A stretch of DNA of 64,000 nt from Microbacterium flavum (GCF_018717645.1 NZ_JAFLHG010000012.1:1-64000); one strand, 5' to 3'. Positions 8,479 through 17,522 are shown, counted from the first letter of the stretch. Program-made: numbers and translations. The notes: generated by a model from the letters alone, not told the origin.

Positions 8479-9729
8479 ATGAAGGTGAACAAGAAGGCCC
8501 TGGCCGCGACCGGTCTGGCCGTCGTGGCGAGCATGCTGGCACTGGCCGGGTGCTCCGGCGGCGGTGGCGGCACCGCGGCACCCTCTGAGACCGGCGCCGC
8601 CGCGAGCGGAGCGCTGACCGTCTGGGTCGACGCGGACCGCGCCCGCGCGCTCGAGGACGTCGCGAAGGCGTTCGAGCAGGAGAAGGGCGTCAAGGTCAAC
8701 CTCGTCGTCAAGGACTACGGCAAGATCCGCGACGAGTTCACGGCGCAGGTCCCCACCGGCAAGGGCCCGGACATCACGATCGGCGGTCACGACTGGATCG
8801 GCGCGTTCGTCAAGGACGGCATCATCGCCCCGGTCGAGCTCGGCGACAAGGCCGCCGACTTCGAGAAGGTCGCGGTCGAGGCCGTCAGCTACGACGGCAA
8901 GACCTACGGTCTCCCCTACGCGATCGAGAACATCGCGGTCCTGCGCAACACGGCGCTGGCCGACGCGACCCCCGCGACCTTCGACGAGATGATCGCGAAG
9001 GGCAAGGCCGCCGGGACGGAGTACCCGTTCGTCGTCGGCCTCGACCCGCAGGCATCCGACCCGTACCACCTCTACCCGTTCCAGACCTCCTTCGGGAACG
9101 CGGTCTTCGGTCGCAACGCCGACGGCTCCTACGACGCCTCGCAGCTGACGATCGGTGACGAGGGCGGCCAGAAGTTCGCCGCGTGGCTGACCGCGCAGGG
9201 CGACACGGGCACGAAGGTGATGAACCTCAACCTCTCCGGCGACCTCGCCAAGGAGGCGTTCAACGCCGGCAAGTCGCCGTACTTCCTCACCGGCCCGTGG
9301 AACGTCGCCGACGCGGAGAAGGCGGGCGTCTCCGTCTCCGTCGACGCGATCCCGAGCGCGGGCGGCGGCACGGCGCAGCCCTTCGCCGGCGTGCAGGCCT
9401 TCTTCCTCTCCGCCAAGAGCGCGAACGCACTCATCGCGAACGAGTTCCTCGTCAACTACATCGGCACGGCCGACGTCCAGACGAAGCTCTTCGAAGCGGG
9501 CGGGCGCCCGCCGGCGCTGACCGCATCGTTCGAGGCGGCGCAGTCCGACCCGATCGTCGCGGGCTTCGCGAAGGTCGGCACGGATGCCGTCCCGATGCCG
9601 AGCATCCCCGAGATGGGTTCGGTCTGGGATGACTGGGGCAAGACCGAGGCGGCGCTCATCAAGGGCAGCGGTGACCCCGCGGCCGAGTGGGTGAAGATGG
9701 CCGACTCCATCCAGAGCAAGCTCGGCTGA
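8479..9729 (+). CDS. Maltose/maltodextrin-binding lipoprotein (ABC transporter substrate-binding protein)
   Basis: Extracytoplasmic sugar-binding protein, 416 aa. It has a lipoprotein signal peptide with lipobox LALAGC (acylated C25), then a Gly-rich linker and a family 1 solute-binding fold: LTVWVDADRARALEDVAKAFEQ at the mature N-terminus resembles MalE proteins. Other MalE-like stretches are GKGPDITIGGHDWIGAFV and YFLTGPWNVADAEKAG. ATG at 8479 is preceded by GGAAGG; an ATG 15 nt earlier lacks a site. It is the first gene of the operon, with two permeases and a GH13 enzyme behind it. The ATPase is not here and is probably a shared MsiK-like subunit elsewhere (inference). Confidence 0.93.
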   Translation: MKVNKKALAATGLAVVASMLALAGCSGGGGGTAAPSETGAAASGALTVWVDADRARALEDVAKAFEQEKGVKVNLVVKDYGKIRDEFTAQVPTGKGPDITIGGHDWIGAFVKDGIIAPVELGDKAADFEKVAVEAVSYDGKTYGLPYAIENIAVLRNTALADATPATFDEMIAKGKAAGTEYPFVVGLDPQASDPYHLYPFQTSFGNAVFGRNADGSYDASQLTIGDEGGQKFAAWLTAQGDTGTKVMNLNLSGDLAKEAFNAGKSPYFLTGPWNVADAEKAGVSVSVDAIPSAGGGTAQPFAGVQAFFLSAKSANALIANEFLVNYIGTADVQTKLFEAGGRPPALTASFEAAQSDPIVAGFAKVGTDAVPMPSIPEMGSVWDDWGKTEAALIKGSGDPAAEWVKMADSIQSKLG

Positions 9730-9739
9730 CACCGACGGC

Positions 9740-9771
9740 GAGGGGCGGCGCCCGCTGCGGCGCCGCCCCTC
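9740..9771 (+). terminator. Intercistronic hairpin between binding-protein and permease genes
   Basis: Perfect 12-bp arms GAGGGGCGGCGC (9740-9751) and GCGCCGCCCCTC (9760-9771) with an 8-nt loop lie 10 nt after the lipoprotein stop. It is followed by TCTC rather than a T-run, so it may stabilise the upstream mRNA or act as a partial terminator that lets the binding protein be made in excess. Confidence 0.7.
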
Positions 9772-9803
9772 TCTCACCGCCACCCCGACGACAGGAGTCG
9801 ACG

Positions 9804-11429
9804 ATGACCACCCCGACGCTCGAGACCGAGCGACCCACCGCCGAAGACCGGGCTGCCCGGCGCCGGCAGAGACGCGCCGAGGCGTGGGCCGAGGCCGCCG
9901 GAGCCGGCTGGAAGGTCTGGCTCGTCAAGATCGTGTGCCTCGGCATCATCGATGCGCTCGCGATCTACGCGATCCTCGCCCTGCTCCACGGCGGCGACTG
10001 GATCGTGCCGCTCATCGTCGCCGTCGGCGTCCTCGCCATCAACGTGATCTACCTCAAGCCGGGCCTTCTGCCGGCGAAGTACCTCACGCCGGGCCTCGTC
10101 TTCCTCTTCATCTTCCAGATCTTCGTCGTCCTGTACTGCATCTACATCGCGTTCACGAACTACGGCTCCGGCCACGTCTCCTCGAAGGATGACGCGGTCA
10201 ACGCGCTCCTCATCCAGAACCAGCAGCGCGTCGAGGACTCCGCGTCCTACCCGCTCACGGTGCTCGAGCAGGGCGGCTCCTACTTCTTCCTCGTGACGAC
10301 TCCCGAGGGCGACGCCGAGATCGGCGGCGCGGACCGGCCCCTCGAAGCCGTGCCGGACGCCGAGTTCTCCGGCGACCGCGCCGTCGGCGCGCCCGGGTAC
10401 ACGTCGCTGGACTTCGCGCAGATCGTCGCGAGCCAGAGCGCGATCACCGCCCTCGCCGTGCCGTTCTCCGACGACCCGAACGACGGCACCCTGCAGACCC
10501 GCGACGGGTCGACGGCGTACCAGTACATCTCCACGCTCGTGTGGGATGCCTCCGCCGACACCATGACCGACACGCAGACCGGCACCGTGTACCGCGACAA
10601 CGGACACGGCTCCTTCGCCGCCGATGACGGGCAGCAGCTCGCCACCGGCTGGCAGGTGTGGGTGGGCGGCGAGAACTTCGTCCGCGCGTTCACCACCGAG
10701 TCGATCCGCGGGCCGTTCATCGCGGTGACCCTCTGGACCTTCGCCTTCGCGATCCTCTCCGTCGCGACGACCTTCGTCCTCGGCCTCTTCCTGGCGATCG
10801 TCTTCAATGATCCGCGGATGAAGAGCCGCAAGTACTACCGCGTCATCATGATCCTCCCCTACGCCTTCCCCGCGTTCCTGTCGGCGCTGGTGTGGCAGGG
10901 GATGTTCAACCAGGACTTCGGCTTCATCAATCAGACGCTGCTCGGCGGCGCCTCGATCCCGTGGCTGCAGGATCCGTGGCTCGCGAAGCTGTCGATCCTC
11001 ATCGTCAACCTCTGGCTCGGGTTCCCCTACATGTTCCTCGTGACGACGGGGGCGATCCAGTCGATCCCGGAGGACATCCAGGAAGCCGGACGCGTCGACG
11101 GCGCCAGCGTGTGGCAGATCTTCCGCCACATCAAGTTCCCGCTGCTGCTCGTGTCCGTGGCGCCGCTGCTGATCTCCTCGTTCGCGTTCAACTTCAACAA
11201 CTTCAACCTGATCTACATGCTCACCGGCGGAGGCCCGCGGTTCGCGGATGCCTCGATCAACGTCGGCGCGAGCGACATCCTGATCTCGATGGTGTACAAG
11301 GTGGCCTTCGTCGGGGCCGAGCGCGACTACGGTCTCGCGAGCGCCTTCTCGATCATCATCTTCGTGCTGGTGGCCGTGATCTCGTACCTGAGTTTCCGCC
11401 AGACCAAGGTCCTCGAGGAGCTGAACTGA
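9804..11429 (+). CDS. Maltose-type ABC transporter permease (MalF-like)
   Basis: Inner-membrane permease of 541 aa. After a charged N-terminus it has several membrane helices (for example IVCLGIIDALAIYAILALLHGG and the YLTPGLVFLFIFQIFVVLY region). A roughly 190-residue extracytoplasmic domain (about 130-310) follows between early helices, as in MalF. The binding-protein-dependent transport domain is C-terminal, and the EAA loop EDIQEAGRVDGASVWQIFRHI contacts the ATPase. The long P2-like domain and position identify it as MalF-type rather than a generic sugar permease. ATG at 9804 follows an AGGAG site. The partner permease starts 1 nt after its stop. Confidence 0.93.
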   Translation: MTTPTLETERPTAEDRAARRRQRRAEAWAEAAGAGWKVWLVKIVCLGIIDALAIYAILALLHGGDWIVPLIVAVGVLAINVIYLKPGLLPAKYLTPGLVFLFIFQIFVVLYCIYIAFTNYGSGHVSSKDDAVNALLIQNQQRVEDSASYPLTVLEQGGSYFFLVTTPEGDAEIGGADRPLEAVPDAEFSGDRAVGAPGYTSLDFAQIVASQSAITALAVPFSDDPNDGTLQTRDGSTAYQYISTLVWDASADTMTDTQTGTVYRDNGHGSFAADDGQQLATGWQVWVGGENFVRAFTTESIRGPFIAVTLWTFAFAILSVATTFVLGLFLAIVFNDPRMKSRKYYRVIMILPYAFPAFLSALVWQGMFNQDFGFINQTLLGGASIPWLQDPWLAKLSILIVNLWLGFPYMFLVTTGAIQSIPEDIQEAGRVDGASVWQIFRHIKFPLLLVSVAPLLISSFAFNFNNFNLIYMLTGGGPRFADASINVGASDILISMVYKVAFVGAERDYGLASAFSIIIFVLVAVISYLSFRQTKVLEELN

Positions 11430-11430
11430 C

Positions 11431-12384
11431 ATGACCATCCAGGAAGCACTCCCCGGCGGCGGTCCCCTCGCCGCGGCATCCGGCGCAGCGACGGCATCCG
11501 CCGGCGTCCCCGGCGCGAAGGAGCCCCGCCGCCCCTTCGGCCGGTGGTTCCGCGAGACCGGATGGCGCCACCTCATCGGCATCGTCATGCTCGTCTTCTC
11601 GGCGTTCCCGCTCGTCTACGTCCTGTCGGCGTCGCTGAACCCCGGCGGAACGCTGCTGACGGCGAACAGCCTCTTCGCGAACTTCGACATCGGCAGCTAC
11701 ATCGCGCTCTTCCAGGACCCGCTGCGGCCCTACGGCGCCTGGTTCGTCAATTCGATCTTCATCGGGCTGACGACCGCGTTCTTCACCGTCGTGCTCTGCG
11801 CCCTCGCGGCATACGCCTTCTCGCGGATGCGCTTCCGCGGTCGGCGCGTGGGCCTGCTGACGCTGCTGCTCGTGCAGATGTTCCCGCAGCTGCTGGCGGT
11901 CGTCGCCATCTTCCTGCTCATGTCGGCGATCAGTGACATCTTCCCCGCGCTGGGTCTGAACTCCCAGATCGGCCTGATCATGGTCTACCTCGGCGGCGCG
12001 CTGGGCGTGAACACGTTCCTCATGTACGGGTTCTTCAACACCGTCCCCGCCTCCATCGACGAGGCCGCGAAGATCGACGGCGCGGGTCACGCGCGGATCT
12101 TCTTCACGATCATCCTGCGGCTGGTCGCCCCGGTCCTCGCGGTCATCGGCCTGCTGTCCTTCATCGGCACGATGAACGACTTCCTGATCGCGTCGATCAT
12201 CCTCGTCGATCCCGACAAGCAGACGCTCGCCGTGGGCCTGTACCAGTTCGTGTCGCAGGAGACCGCGCGCAACTGGAGCGTGTTCGCCGCCGGCGCCGTG
12301 CTCGCGGCCATCCTGCCGATGGCGCTGTTCCTCTCGCTGCAGCGCTTCATCGTCGGCGGCCTCACTGCGGGGTCGGTGAAATAG
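11431..12384 (+). CDS. Maltose-type ABC transporter permease (MalG-like)
   Basis: Second permease subunit, 317 aa. A Pro/Ala/Gly-rich cytoplasmic N-terminus of about 40 residues is followed by six predicted membrane helices. The EAA motif is ASIDEAAKIDGAGHARIFF near residue 210, and SFIGTMNDFLIASIILVD follows, a MalG-type helix pair. The gene is 1 nt from the MalF-like gene, so the two are certainly cotranscribed and form the heterodimeric channel. A strong hairpin follows the stop. Confidence 0.94.
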   Translation: MTIQEALPGGGPLAAASGAATASAGVPGAKEPRRPFGRWFRETGWRHLIGIVMLVFSAFPLVYVLSASLNPGGTLLTANSLFANFDIGSYIALFQDPLRPYGAWFVNSIFIGLTTAFFTVVLCALAAYAFSRMRFRGRRVGLLTLLLVQMFPQLLAVVAIFLLMSAISDIFPALGLNSQIGLIMVYLGGALGVNTFLMYGFFNTVPASIDEAAKIDGAGHARIFFTIILRLVAPVLAVIGLLSFIGTMNDFLIASIILVDPDKQTLAVGLYQFVSQETARNWSVFAAGAVLAAILPMALFLSLQRFIVGGLTAGSVK

Positions 12385-12388
12385 GCTC

Positions 12389-12429
12389 CCGGGGCGCCGC
12401 GGCGCCCGCCGCGACCCGCGGCGCCCCGG
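12389..12429 (+). terminator. Strong hairpin after the maltose permease genes
   Basis: Perfect 14-bp arms CCGGGGCGCCGCGG (12389-12402) and CCGCGGCGCCCCGG (12416-12429) enclose a 13-nt loop. No T-run. It separates the transporter operon from the GH13 gene, which has its own 128-nt upstream region containing a TAGCAT -10-like hexamer near 12459. Confidence 0.7.
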
Positions 12430-12557
12430 TGACAACCGCCTGCGATGCGGCGGCGCGATAGCATCGACAGACAACTGAGGGGCTCTGCCACGCGCCGCGT
12501 GCAACCACGTCGCATCCTGCCGGCGTCGGAGCCGGCACCGTTCTCGGAGGTCCTCTC

Positions 12558-14516
12558 ATGGCCAGTCTTCCGCGCCGTCCGCACCACGACGGCTCCGCCC
12601 TGCACGTCTCGGATGATCGCCCGTCGCTCGGCGATGAGGTGGCCGTGCGACTGCGCGTGCCGACAGGGTACGGGCCCCTCGCGCGCGTCCTCGTGCGCTC
12701 CAACCCCGATCACGAGCCGTCGTGGGTCGAGGCGACCCCCGATGGGATCGTGGACGGGTGGGGGTGGTGGACCGCGCACGTCATCGTCCGCAACCCCCGA
12801 CACGGCTACCGTTTCCACCTCGTTCACGAGGACGGCCGGGTCGAGGTGCTGAACCAGGGCGGACTGTCCGACATCGACGCGCTCGACGGGCAGGACTTCG
12901 CGCTCGTGGCCGGCAACCCGCCGCCCGCGTGGATGGACGACACGATCCTCTACCAGATCTTCCCCGACCGGTTCGCGCGGTCGGCGTCCGCGGACACGCG
13001 ACCCGCCCCCGCCTGGGCGATGCCGGCGGAGTGGCACGACCCGCTCGACCCCGTGCATCCCGGGCGTGGGCGCCAGTTCTACGGGGGCGACCTCGACGGC
13101 GCGGCCGAGAGGCTGGACCACCTCGTCGATCTGGGTGTCACGGCGCTGTATCACACGCCCGTCTTCCCGGCCGAGTCCAACCACCGCTACGACGCGTCCC
13201 GCTTCGACGCCGTCGATCCGCTGCTCGGTGGCGACGACGCGTACTGTCGGCTCATCGAGGCCGCGCACGAGCGCGGCATCCGCGTCATCGGCGACCTCAC
13301 GACGAACCACTCCGGGATCGCGCACGACTGGTTCCGCGCCGCGTACGGCAGCCCCGACGCCCCCGAGGGCGCGTTCTACTACTTCCGCGACGACGCGCAC
13401 ACGGAGTACGAGACCTGGCTCGACGCCGCGACGCTGCCGAAGTTCGACTGGACGAGCGACGAGCTGCGCCGTCGCTTCATCGACGGGCCCGACTCGGTGG
13501 TCGGACGCTGGCTGCGCACGCCGTTCGGAATCGACGGCTGGCGCATCGACGTCGCGAACATGACCGGGCGCCTCGGCGCCGAGGACCTCAACACGGAGGT
13601 CCGCCAGACGCTGCGCCGGACGATGACCGCCATCGCCCCGGACACGCTCCTGCTGGCCGAGTCCACGAACGATGCGGCGACCGACCTCCAGGGCGACGCC
13701 TGGCACGGCGGCATGACCTACCCCGCGTTCACCCGCGGGGTGTGGTCGTGGCTCGCCGACCCGCGCCGCATCCCCCATTACGGCTACGACGGCGAGCTGA
13801 CCGAGGACATGTGGTTCTTCGGGCTGCCCACCGGGATGCCGCGGTACGACGCCCGTCAGTTCGTCGCGCAGTACGAGCGGTTCACGAGCCAGATCCCCTG
13901 GCGCGTGCAGCGCGGCACCATGGCGGCGCTCGACACCCACGACACGGCGCGTTTCGCGACGTACGCCGCACCGGATGCCATCCCGGTGGCGGTCGGGCTG
14001 TCGATGACCCTGCCGGGGATCCCCGTCGTCTACGCGGGTGACGAGTTCGGCCTCGAGGCCGTCGACGGCGAGATGAGCCGCACTCCGATCCCGTGGGAGA
14101 CGGCAGGCGATCCCGAGGTCGCCGGGCGCATCGCCCTGTACCGGGACCTCATCGGCCTGCGGCGGGCGCACCCCGTTCTCGCGGACGGCGGACTGCGGTG
14201 GCTGCACGTCGGCGAGAGCGGCGTCGTGTTCGTGCGCGAGGGCGCGTCCGAATCGGTCCTCGTCGTCGCCTCGCGCGGCGCGCTGGATGCCGAGATCGAT
14301 GCCGACCTGCTCCCGGGCCTCGCGGCGGCCTCGGATGCGACACCGCTGTACGGCGCCGCCGGGCTCACGCTCGAGGCGGCCCTCCGGATCACCACGACGG
14401 GCACGGCGTTCTCGGCGTGGGCGCTCCCCGGCATCCTCGCGCCCGCGCCCCGCCGCCCCACGGCTCCCGCGACCCCGGCGGAGGCGTTCGTGCAGGTGGG
14501 GTCGATCCCCGCCTGA
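12558..14516 (+). CDS. GH13 alpha-glucan hydrolase (neopullulanase/cyclomaltodextrinase/alpha-glucosidase type)
   Basis: Cytoplasmic glycoside hydrolase of family 13, 652 aa, no signal peptide. An N-terminal beta-sandwich (residues 1-115) precedes the TIM barrel, which begins DDTILYQIFPDRFARS. Conserved region I is GDLTTNHSG. The nucleophile is D331 in GWRIDVAN, the acid/base is E368 in LLLAESTND, and the stabiliser is D462 in LDTHDTARF. The N-domain plus QIFPDRF points to the neopullulanase/cyclomaltodextrinase/maltogenic group, cleaving imported maltodextrins. Exact specificity cannot be told. GGAGG at 12547 supports the ATG. Confidence 0.92.
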   Translation: MASLPRRPHHDGSALHVSDDRPSLGDEVAVRLRVPTGYGPLARVLVRSNPDHEPSWVEATPDGIVDGWGWWTAHVIVRNPRHGYRFHLVHEDGRVEVLNQGGLSDIDALDGQDFALVAGNPPPAWMDDTILYQIFPDRFARSASADTRPAPAWAMPAEWHDPLDPVHPGRGRQFYGGDLDGAAERLDHLVDLGVTALYHTPVFPAESNHRYDASRFDAVDPLLGGDDAYCRLIEAAHERGIRVIGDLTTNHSGIAHDWFRAAYGSPDAPEGAFYYFRDDAHTEYETWLDAATLPKFDWTSDELRRRFIDGPDSVVGRWLRTPFGIDGWRIDVANMTGRLGAEDLNTEVRQTLRRTMTAIAPDTLLLAESTNDAATDLQGDAWHGGMTYPAFTRGVWSWLADPRRIPHYGYDGELTEDMWFFGLPTGMPRYDARQFVAQYERFTSQIPWRVQRGTMAALDTHDTARFATYAAPDAIPVAVGLSMTLPGIPVVYAGDEFGLEAVDGEMSRTPIPWETAGDPEVAGRIALYRDLIGLRRAHPVLADGGLRWLHVGESGVVFVREGASESVLVVASRGALDAEIDADLLPGLAAASDATPLYGAAGLTLEAALRITTTGTAFSAWALPGILAPAPRRPTAPATPAEAFVQVGSIPA

Positions 14517-14524
14517 CCCGGGGG

Positions 14525-15340
14525 TCACCGCGCGGCGAGCGCCGCCTGATAGAGGTCGCGGCTCGAGAGCCCGGTCTGGGTGGCGACCTCCGCCGCGGCG
14601 TCCTTCAACCGCACGCCGGATGCCACGAGCTCCTGCACCTGCGCGAGCGCGCCCTCCGCGGAGATCTCGCGGGCGGGCGCGCCCTGGACGACGACGACGA
14701 TCTCGCCGCGGATGCCGTCCTGCGCGCGCTCGGCGAGCTCGCCGAGGCCTCCTCGGAGGACCTCCTCATGGAGCTTCGTCAGCTCGCGGCACACCGCGGC
14801 CGGCCGCTCCGCCCCGAAGGCGTCCGCCATCGCGGCGAGCGTCTCGGCGATGCGCGAGGGCGCTTCGAAGAACACCATCGTGCGGGGCTCGCCTGCGAGC
14901 GCGGCGAGCGCCCGGCGACGATCCCCGCCCTTGCGCGGCAAGAACCCTTCGAAGGTGAACCGGTCGGTCGGGAGCCCCGCGACGGCGAGGGCGGTGACCA
15001 CGGCGCTCGGACCCGGGATCGCCGTGACCGTCACGCCCTGCGCCACGGCTTCGACGACGAGCGCGTAGCCCGGGTCGCTGACCGTCGGCATCCCCGCGTC
15101 GCTGAGGACGAGGAGGTCCTCGTCCCGCGCGCGCTCGACGAGCTCGGCGGCCCGCTGGCGCTCGTTGTGATCGTGGAGCGCCAGGAGGCGGGGGCGATTC
15201 GCGACGCCGAGCGCCTGCAGCAGCCGCTGGGTCGTGCGGGTGTCCTCGGCGGCGACGACGGTGGCCTGCTCCAGCGCCGCGACCAGCCGCGCGGACGCAT
15301 CGCCGAGGTTGCCGATGGGTGTCGCGGCGAGGATGATCAC
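14525..15340 (-). CDS. rsmI: 16S rRNA (cytidine-1402-2'-O)-methyltransferase
   Basis: SAM-dependent tetrapyrrole-methylase-fold enzyme that 2'-O-methylates C1402 of 16S rRNA; 271 aa. Family motifs: IILAATPIGNLGDAS at the N-terminus, EDTRTTQRLL, LALHDHNE, LVLSDAGMPTVSDPG and AIPGPSAVVTALAVAGLPTDRFTFEGFLP. The GTG at 15340 is preferred because TATAGT (15348-15353) lies exactly 7 nt upstream, giving a leaderless mRNA. A GTG three codons earlier is the alternative. It is divergent from the mannosyltransferase gene, and this pair is a common actinobacterial arrangement. Confidence 0.95.
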   Translation of the reverse strand: MIILAATPIGNLGDASARLVAALEQATVVAAEDTRTTQRLLQALGVANRPRLLALHDHNERQRAAELVERARDEDLLVLSDAGMPTVSDPGYALVVEAVAQGVTVTAIPGPSAVVTALAVAGLPTDRFTFEGFLPRKGGDRRRALAALAGEPRTMVFFEAPSRIAETLAAMADAFGAERPAAVCRELTKLHEEVLRGGLGELAERAQDGIRGEIVVVVQGAPAREISAEGALAQVQELVASGVRLKDAAAEVATQTGLSSRDLYQAALAAR

Positions 15341-15353
15341 GGCCCCCACTATA

Positions 15354-15415
15354 AGCGGGCTCGCGCGGGCGACCAGCGGTCTCACGCGGGCCAAGAGCGG
15401 GCTCGGCCGGGCAGG
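15354..15415. repeat. Three imperfect 20-21-bp tandem repeats between rsmI and the mannosyltransferase gene
   Basis: Units start at 15354, 15375 and 15396, each beginning AGCGG and containing a CTCRCGCGGGC-like core. A degenerate fourth unit, AGCCGGGCTT, starts at 15416 and runs into the TAGGCT -10 of the next gene. Together they fill the 97-nt divergent gap. Confidence 0.7.
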
Positions 15416-15424
15416 AGCCGGGCT

Positions 15425-15440
15425 TAGGCTGGTGCCCGTG
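15425..15440 (+). promoter_or_regulatory. Leaderless promoter of the mannosyltransferase gene
   Basis: TAGGCT (15425-15430), 7 nt, then GTG (15438). No ribosome-binding site is seen, and the same layout recurs before many genes here. Confidence 0.55.
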
Positions 15441-17048
15441 ACGACGACCGAGACGCCGATGCCGCCGACGCCGCAGGCCGACCGCCCGTCCCGGTACGAC
15501 CGATGGCGCGTGCGGGTCGCGGCCGACCCCGGCCTGGAGCGGCTGTACGGGTGGCTCGCCCCGCTCCTGGTCACCGCGCTCGCCGGCATCCTGAGGTTCT
15601 GGAACCTGGGGCATCCGCACAGCCTCGTCTTCGACGAGACCTACTACGTCAAGGATGCCTGGAGCCAGTGGAACCTCGGCTACGCCGCGGCGTGGCCCGA
15701 CGGCGCGGACGCCAGCTTCGTGGCAGGCCAGACGGACATCTTCACGACAGACCCGAGCTTCGTCGTGCATCCCCCCCTCGGGAAGTACCTCATCGGCGTC
15801 GGGATGTGGCTGTTCGGACCCGACAACTCGTTCGGCTGGCGGTTCGCGGCCGCACTGTTCGGCACCGCGCTGGTGCTCCTCCTCTTCTTCGTCGCGCGGT
15901 CGCTCACGAGATCGACGGTGTTCGCCACCGTCGCCTCCTTCCTCCTCGCGATCGACGGACTGGGCATCGTCATGAGCCGGGTGGCGCTGCTCGACGTCTT
16001 CCTCGCGTTCTTCGTGCTCCTCGCGTTCTGGTTCGTCGTCATCGACCGCACCCGGGCACTCGACCGCCTCGCCGCGCGCACGTCGGCGATCTCCCGCGGG
16101 GGTGAGCCGCCCCGCTGGGGGCCGGTCCTGTGGAACCGGCCGTGGATCATCGCCGCCGGCGCCGCAGCGGGCGCCGCGACCGCCGTGAAGTGGTCGGGCG
16201 TGTGGGTGATCGCGGCGATCGGGCTCTACCTCGTGGTGACCGACGCGCTGGAGCGGCGGCGACTCGGCTACACCTTCTGGCCCACCGACGCGGTCCGTCA
16301 GGGGCTGGCGTCCTTCGTTCTGCTCGTGCCGGTCGCCGCCGTCATCTACCTCGCGTCGTGGACGGGGTGGCTCGTCACCGACGGCGGATACGACCGGCAC
16401 GCCGCCGACGCGAGCCCGGCCACCGGGCTCTTCGCGTGGGTGCCGCTCTCCATCCAGAGCCTCTGGAAATACCACACGACGATCTACTCGTCGATGACCG
16501 GGATGACCTCGCCGCACAGCTACGCCAGCCCTGCGTGGCAGTGGGCGCTGCTGCTGCGCCCGACGTCCATGTACGCGCAGGCGACGCCGGGCGGCGAGTC
16601 GGGGTGCATCGGCGGCGATGCGGGATGCCTCGACATCCTCTACTCCATGCCCAACCCGCTGCTCTGGTACGCCAGCATCGTGGCGACCGTCTTCCTCGTC
16701 TACCGCTTCGTCCTCGTGCGCGACTGGCGGTACGCCGTCGTGCTCGTGGGCATCGCCGCGACGTGGCTCCCCTGGATGGCCTACCCCGAGCGGACGATCT
16801 TCCAGTTCTACACGATCGCGATCTGGCCCTTCCTGCTCCTCGCCCTCACGTTCGCGCTGCAGCACATCGCGGGCGGCGCCTCCGAGAGCACGGCGAGTCC
16901 GCTGCGTCGGAAGACCGGTCAGCGGGTCGTCCTCGTCTTCTTGGGCGTCGCGATCGCCCTGTCGGTCTTCTGGTACCCGCTCTGGTCGGGGATGCAGGTG
17001 CCGTACGAGTTCTATCGCCTCCACAACTGGATCCAGGGCTGGGTGTGA
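15438..17048 (+). CDS. pmt: Dolichyl-phosphate-mannose--protein mannosyltransferase (Pmt)
   Basis: Membrane glycosyltransferase that transfers mannose from polyprenyl-phosphate-mannose to secreted proteins during Sec export; 536 aa. A short cytoplasmic N-terminus leads into helix 1, followed by the first extracytoplasmic loop FDETYYVKDAWSQW with the catalytic D-E pair of the PMT/GT39 family. About ten hydrophobic segments follow, including the HPPLGKYLIGVGMW loop. The C-terminal region (GMQVPYEFYRLHNWIQGWV) is the usual Pmt ending. The GTG at 15438 fits the TAGGCT-N7 rule. It is not obviously linked to the secretion cassette downstream, but it ends only 72 nt before it. Confidence 0.93.
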   Translation: MTTTETPMPPTPQADRPSRYDRWRVRVAADPGLERLYGWLAPLLVTALAGILRFWNLGHPHSLVFDETYYVKDAWSQWNLGYAAAWPDGADASFVAGQTDIFTTDPSFVVHPPLGKYLIGVGMWLFGPDNSFGWRFAAALFGTALVLLLFFVARSLTRSTVFATVASFLLAIDGLGIVMSRVALLDVFLAFFVLLAFWFVVIDRTRALDRLAARTSAISRGGEPPRWGPVLWNRPWIIAAGAAAGAATAVKWSGVWVIAAIGLYLVVTDALERRRLGYTFWPTDAVRQGLASFVLLVPVAAVIYLASWTGWLVTDGGYDRHAADASPATGLFAWVPLSIQSLWKYHTTIYSSMTGMTSPHSYASPAWQWALLLRPTSMYAQATPGGESGCIGGDAGCLDILYSMPNPLLWYASIVATVFLVYRFVLVRDWRYAVVLVGIAATWLPWMAYPERTIFQFYTIAIWPFLLLALTFALQHIAGGASESTASPLRRKTGQRVVLVFLGVAIALSVFWYPLWSGMQVPYEFYRLHNWIQGWV

Positions 17049-17053
17049 AGAGC

Positions 17054-17071
17054 ATGGGCAGTCCTGCCCAT
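17054..17071 (+). terminator. Small hairpin after pmt
   Basis: ATGGGCA (17054-17060), GTCC loop, TGCCCAT (17065-17071). It separates pmt from the next operon, whose own promoter candidate is TAGGTT (17094-17099). A long purine-rich ribosome site (GAGGAAGAGGAGGAG) precedes the ATG at 17121. Confidence 0.5.
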
Positions 17072-17120
17072 CGCCACCGCCACGGCATTCCTTTAGGTTG
17101 AACGAGGAAGAGGAGGAGCG

Positions 17121-17522
17121 ATGGCCGACCTGAAGATCGATGCGGACGAACTGCTCTCGAGCGCGTCGTCCGCCGCGCGCATCGCCGGAGACCTGTCCGG
17201 GTCCGAGCGCATCGCGGACGAGACAGCCGGCTACACGGGCCATGACGGCCTCGCCGCCAAGGTCCGCGACTTCGGCGGCAAATGGGACATCGCCCGCGGC
17301 AAGCTCGAGGAGAACCTCACCTTCATCGCCGAGTACCTGCGCGCGGTCGTCGACACGTTCGAGGACCTCGACACCGACCTCGCCGCCTCGCTGCAGAGCT
17401 CCGCGGCGGGTGACGCCGACAACGCGACGGACATCACGAACGCGTCCGGGGCGCCCGCGGGGAGCACCGGCGCCGGGCACAGCGGCGCCGGTGGCGGCGG
17501 CGGAGGGGGTGGCGGCCGATGA
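17121..17522 (+). CDS. EspC/WXG100-like small helical protein (putative type VII secretion partner)
   Basis: 133 aa, no signal peptide. Residues 4-90 are two long helices around a short turn, with W55 in GGKWDIARGK at the turn, where WXG100 proteins have W-x-G. Near the end of helix 2 is F80-x3-D84 (TFEDLDTDL), which resembles the Y-x3-D/E export signal with Phe for Tyr. Residues 105-133 are a flexible Ser/Gly tail ending in nine glycines. This best resembles the EspC/DUF2580-type ESX proteins, but the match is by eye. It is first in a four-gene chain with 4-nt overlaps. Inference: a secretion partner or chaperone for the hydrolase that follows. No EccC-type ATPase is in the window. Confidence 0.55.
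   Translation: MADLKIDADELLSSASSAARIAGDLSGSERIADETAGYTGHDGLAAKVRDFGGKWDIARGKLEENLTFIAEYLRAVVDTFEDLDTDLAASLQSSAAGDADNATDITNASGAPAGSTGAGHSGAGGGGGGGGGR

Noticed and set aside
14766..17480. 904-codon minus-strand open frame
   Set aside because: Runs antisense through pmt and the secretion cassette, and merges out of frame into rsmI. No plausible domain or start.
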